Shown here piece by piece: positions 62,996 to 63,667 of a stretch of DNA of 63,667 bases. The notes under the pieces were generated by a model that was not told the origin of the DNA, searched no databases, and saw nothing but the letters and a program-made list of their open reading frames with translations. The position numbers were made by a program, and so were the translations under genes. Origin of the DNA: Zygnema circumcarinatum (lineage: Eukaryota > Streptophyta > Zygnematophyceae > Zygnematales > Zygnemataceae). Every line of letters begins with the position of its first letter. The stretch's first letter is position 1. The DNA is taken from NCBI GenBank assembly GCA_037447605.1, contig CM074817.1, positions 2,580,859 to 2,644,525 of the forward strand, read 5' to 3'.

Positions 62996-63527
62996 TCACC
63001 ATTTCCTCATCTCCTGTGGGCGAGGCGGCATTTGAACCTCTTGGGGATTGATTTTTTGAAGCCCACCCTTTCCGGGATAAATTCCTCTCGCCTGAAAAAA
63101 ATTACACAGTAGCTCCTGTTAGGGTTCCAGATTTCAGAGATTTCAGAGAGAGAGGGCAAGGACAAGAAAGAAAGGAATGGAGGGAGAGAGGGAGGGAGAG
63201 GTAGCAAAGGAGCAAAGAGTGAGGGGACAGAGAGACGAACAGAGAAGTGAAGGGAAAGGTACCATCAAACCATTTATCTCACTCTTTCAAAAGCAATTTT
63301 TTTTTTCTCAATTGATTGAAAGTTTTAAAATCTTTCTTTTCAGAGATGTCCATACGTTGGATGAAGCCTATTTTTGTTAAAAAAATAAGTTTTACCTCCA
63401 GCTCGCGATACTCTTGGCAGAGAGAGCAGTACTAGCAGAAGCAGTGTAGGCAGTGGTCCGTACACCACTCCCCCTTCACTCTGTACTTCAAACGGAGGCT
63501 TGTACGATACGTGGCGGAGAAAGGGCA
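62996..63527 (-). pseudogene. PLAC8-family gene, C-terminal exons with an in-frame TAG
   Basis: PLAC8 (plant FW2.2/cadmium-resistance type) proteins are small Cys-rich membrane proteins linked to cell-size control and metal transport. Exon 63527-63396 reads CPFSATYRTSLRLKYRVKG, then CTDHCLHCFC, a TAG codon at 63434-63432, and YCSLCQEYRELE. Exon 63091-62996 continues in phase with ARGIYPGKGGLQK and PPRPQEMRKW to TGA. The family normally has Glu between the Cys blocks (CFCEPCALCQEYREL), so GAG to TAG is a one-base change. The N-terminal exon or exons lie beyond the right edge. TAG is used as a normal stop in eS21, ETFB and ETHE1 here, so the code is standard. It could be a pseudogene, a real null allele or a sequencing error. 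Confidence 0.8.
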
Positions 63528-63596
63528 CTGCGAAAACATATGCGGAAGCGAAAGTTTGATGCTAGTTCATCTCTCGCTCATTCTCTCTCTCTACCT

Positions 63597-63667
63597 CTCT
63601 GGGGGGAGGGGAGAGGAGGGAGGAGGGAGGAGGGAGGTGGGAGCGGGGGAGGGGGGAGTGAAGAGGG
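63597..63667. repeat. GA-rich tract at the right edge
   Basis: GGGGAGGGAGGAGGG sequence, CT-rich on the strand of the PLAC8 gene and upstream of its exon; it continues past the window. Confidence 0.8.

Noticed and set aside
63432-63434. Genetic-code change with TAG read as an amino acid
   Set aside because: TAG is the normal terminator of eS21, ETFB and ETHE1 in the same window.

Overview
The window is nuclear eukaryotic DNA, most likely from the green lineage (an early-diverging streptophyte or another green alga). I infer this from GT-AG introns in nearly every gene, a plant-type secreted polyamine oxidase, a PEPRK/CDPK-like kinase, a plant-type PLAC8 gene, CCCTAAA-type telomeric repeats inside introns, and many CACGTG (G-box) elements in promoters. 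I cannot name the species. Genes are small, multi-exonic and carry unrelated household functions, with no operon-like logic. Introns and intergenic DNA are packed with GA/CT tracts, other simple repeats, fold-back elements and three N gaps (14715-14724, 31498-31597, 41778-41787).

Layout, left to right. 1-2.7 kb: a (GAT)n tract and no firm gene. 2.7-4.3 kb (+): ribosomal protein eS21. 5.3-6.2 kb (-): a 65-aa single-pass membrane protein of unknown function. 7.2-9.7 kb (-): a membrane-anchored SGNH/PC-esterase-type hydrolase. 10.3-13.4 kb (+): ETF beta subunit, complete in five exons. 14.4-16.9 kb (-): a four-helix voltage-sensor protein resembling the Hv1 proton channel, with several signature charges replaced. 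18.4-22.6 kb (-): a secreted FAD polyamine oxidase in eleven exons. 24.4-30.9 kb (-): the C-terminal half of RAD50, from the zinc hook to the stop; its N-terminal half is lost at a 100-N gap. 31.6-34.9 kb: a GC-rich block that looks like decayed retroelement DNA. 35.3-38.2 kb (+): an ETHE1-type persulfide dioxygenase. 38.9-42.3 kb (+): a FkbM-type methyltransferase. 42.5-46.7 kb (-): a basic, probably nucleolar protein (DUF4602-like). 47.5-52.9 kb (+): enhancer-of-polycomb-like protein. 55.3-57.8 kb (-): a CAMK-group kinase. 59.6-60.7 kb: an intact transposon-like element with roughly 290-bp inverted repeats and an 8-bp target duplication. 63.0 kb to the right edge (-): the C-terminal part of a PLAC8 gene carrying an in-frame TAG.

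I rebuilt exon chains by hand. For eS21, the 65-aa protein, SGNH hydrolase, ETF beta, polyamine oxidase, RAD50, ETHE1, DUF4602-like, EPL-like, kinase and PLAC8 genes all GT-AG phases add up to one open frame (except the PLAC8 TAG). The first exon junctions of the Hv1-like and FkbM genes are less certain. Genes cooperate only loosely by theme: ETF beta and ETHE1 are both mitochondrial redox enzymes, and RAD50 and EPL act on chromatin and DNA repair. The most unusual material is the altered Hv1-like sensor, the GA-after-donor / CT-before-acceptor polarity of introns, the TIR element, and the broken PLAC8 and RAD50 loci.
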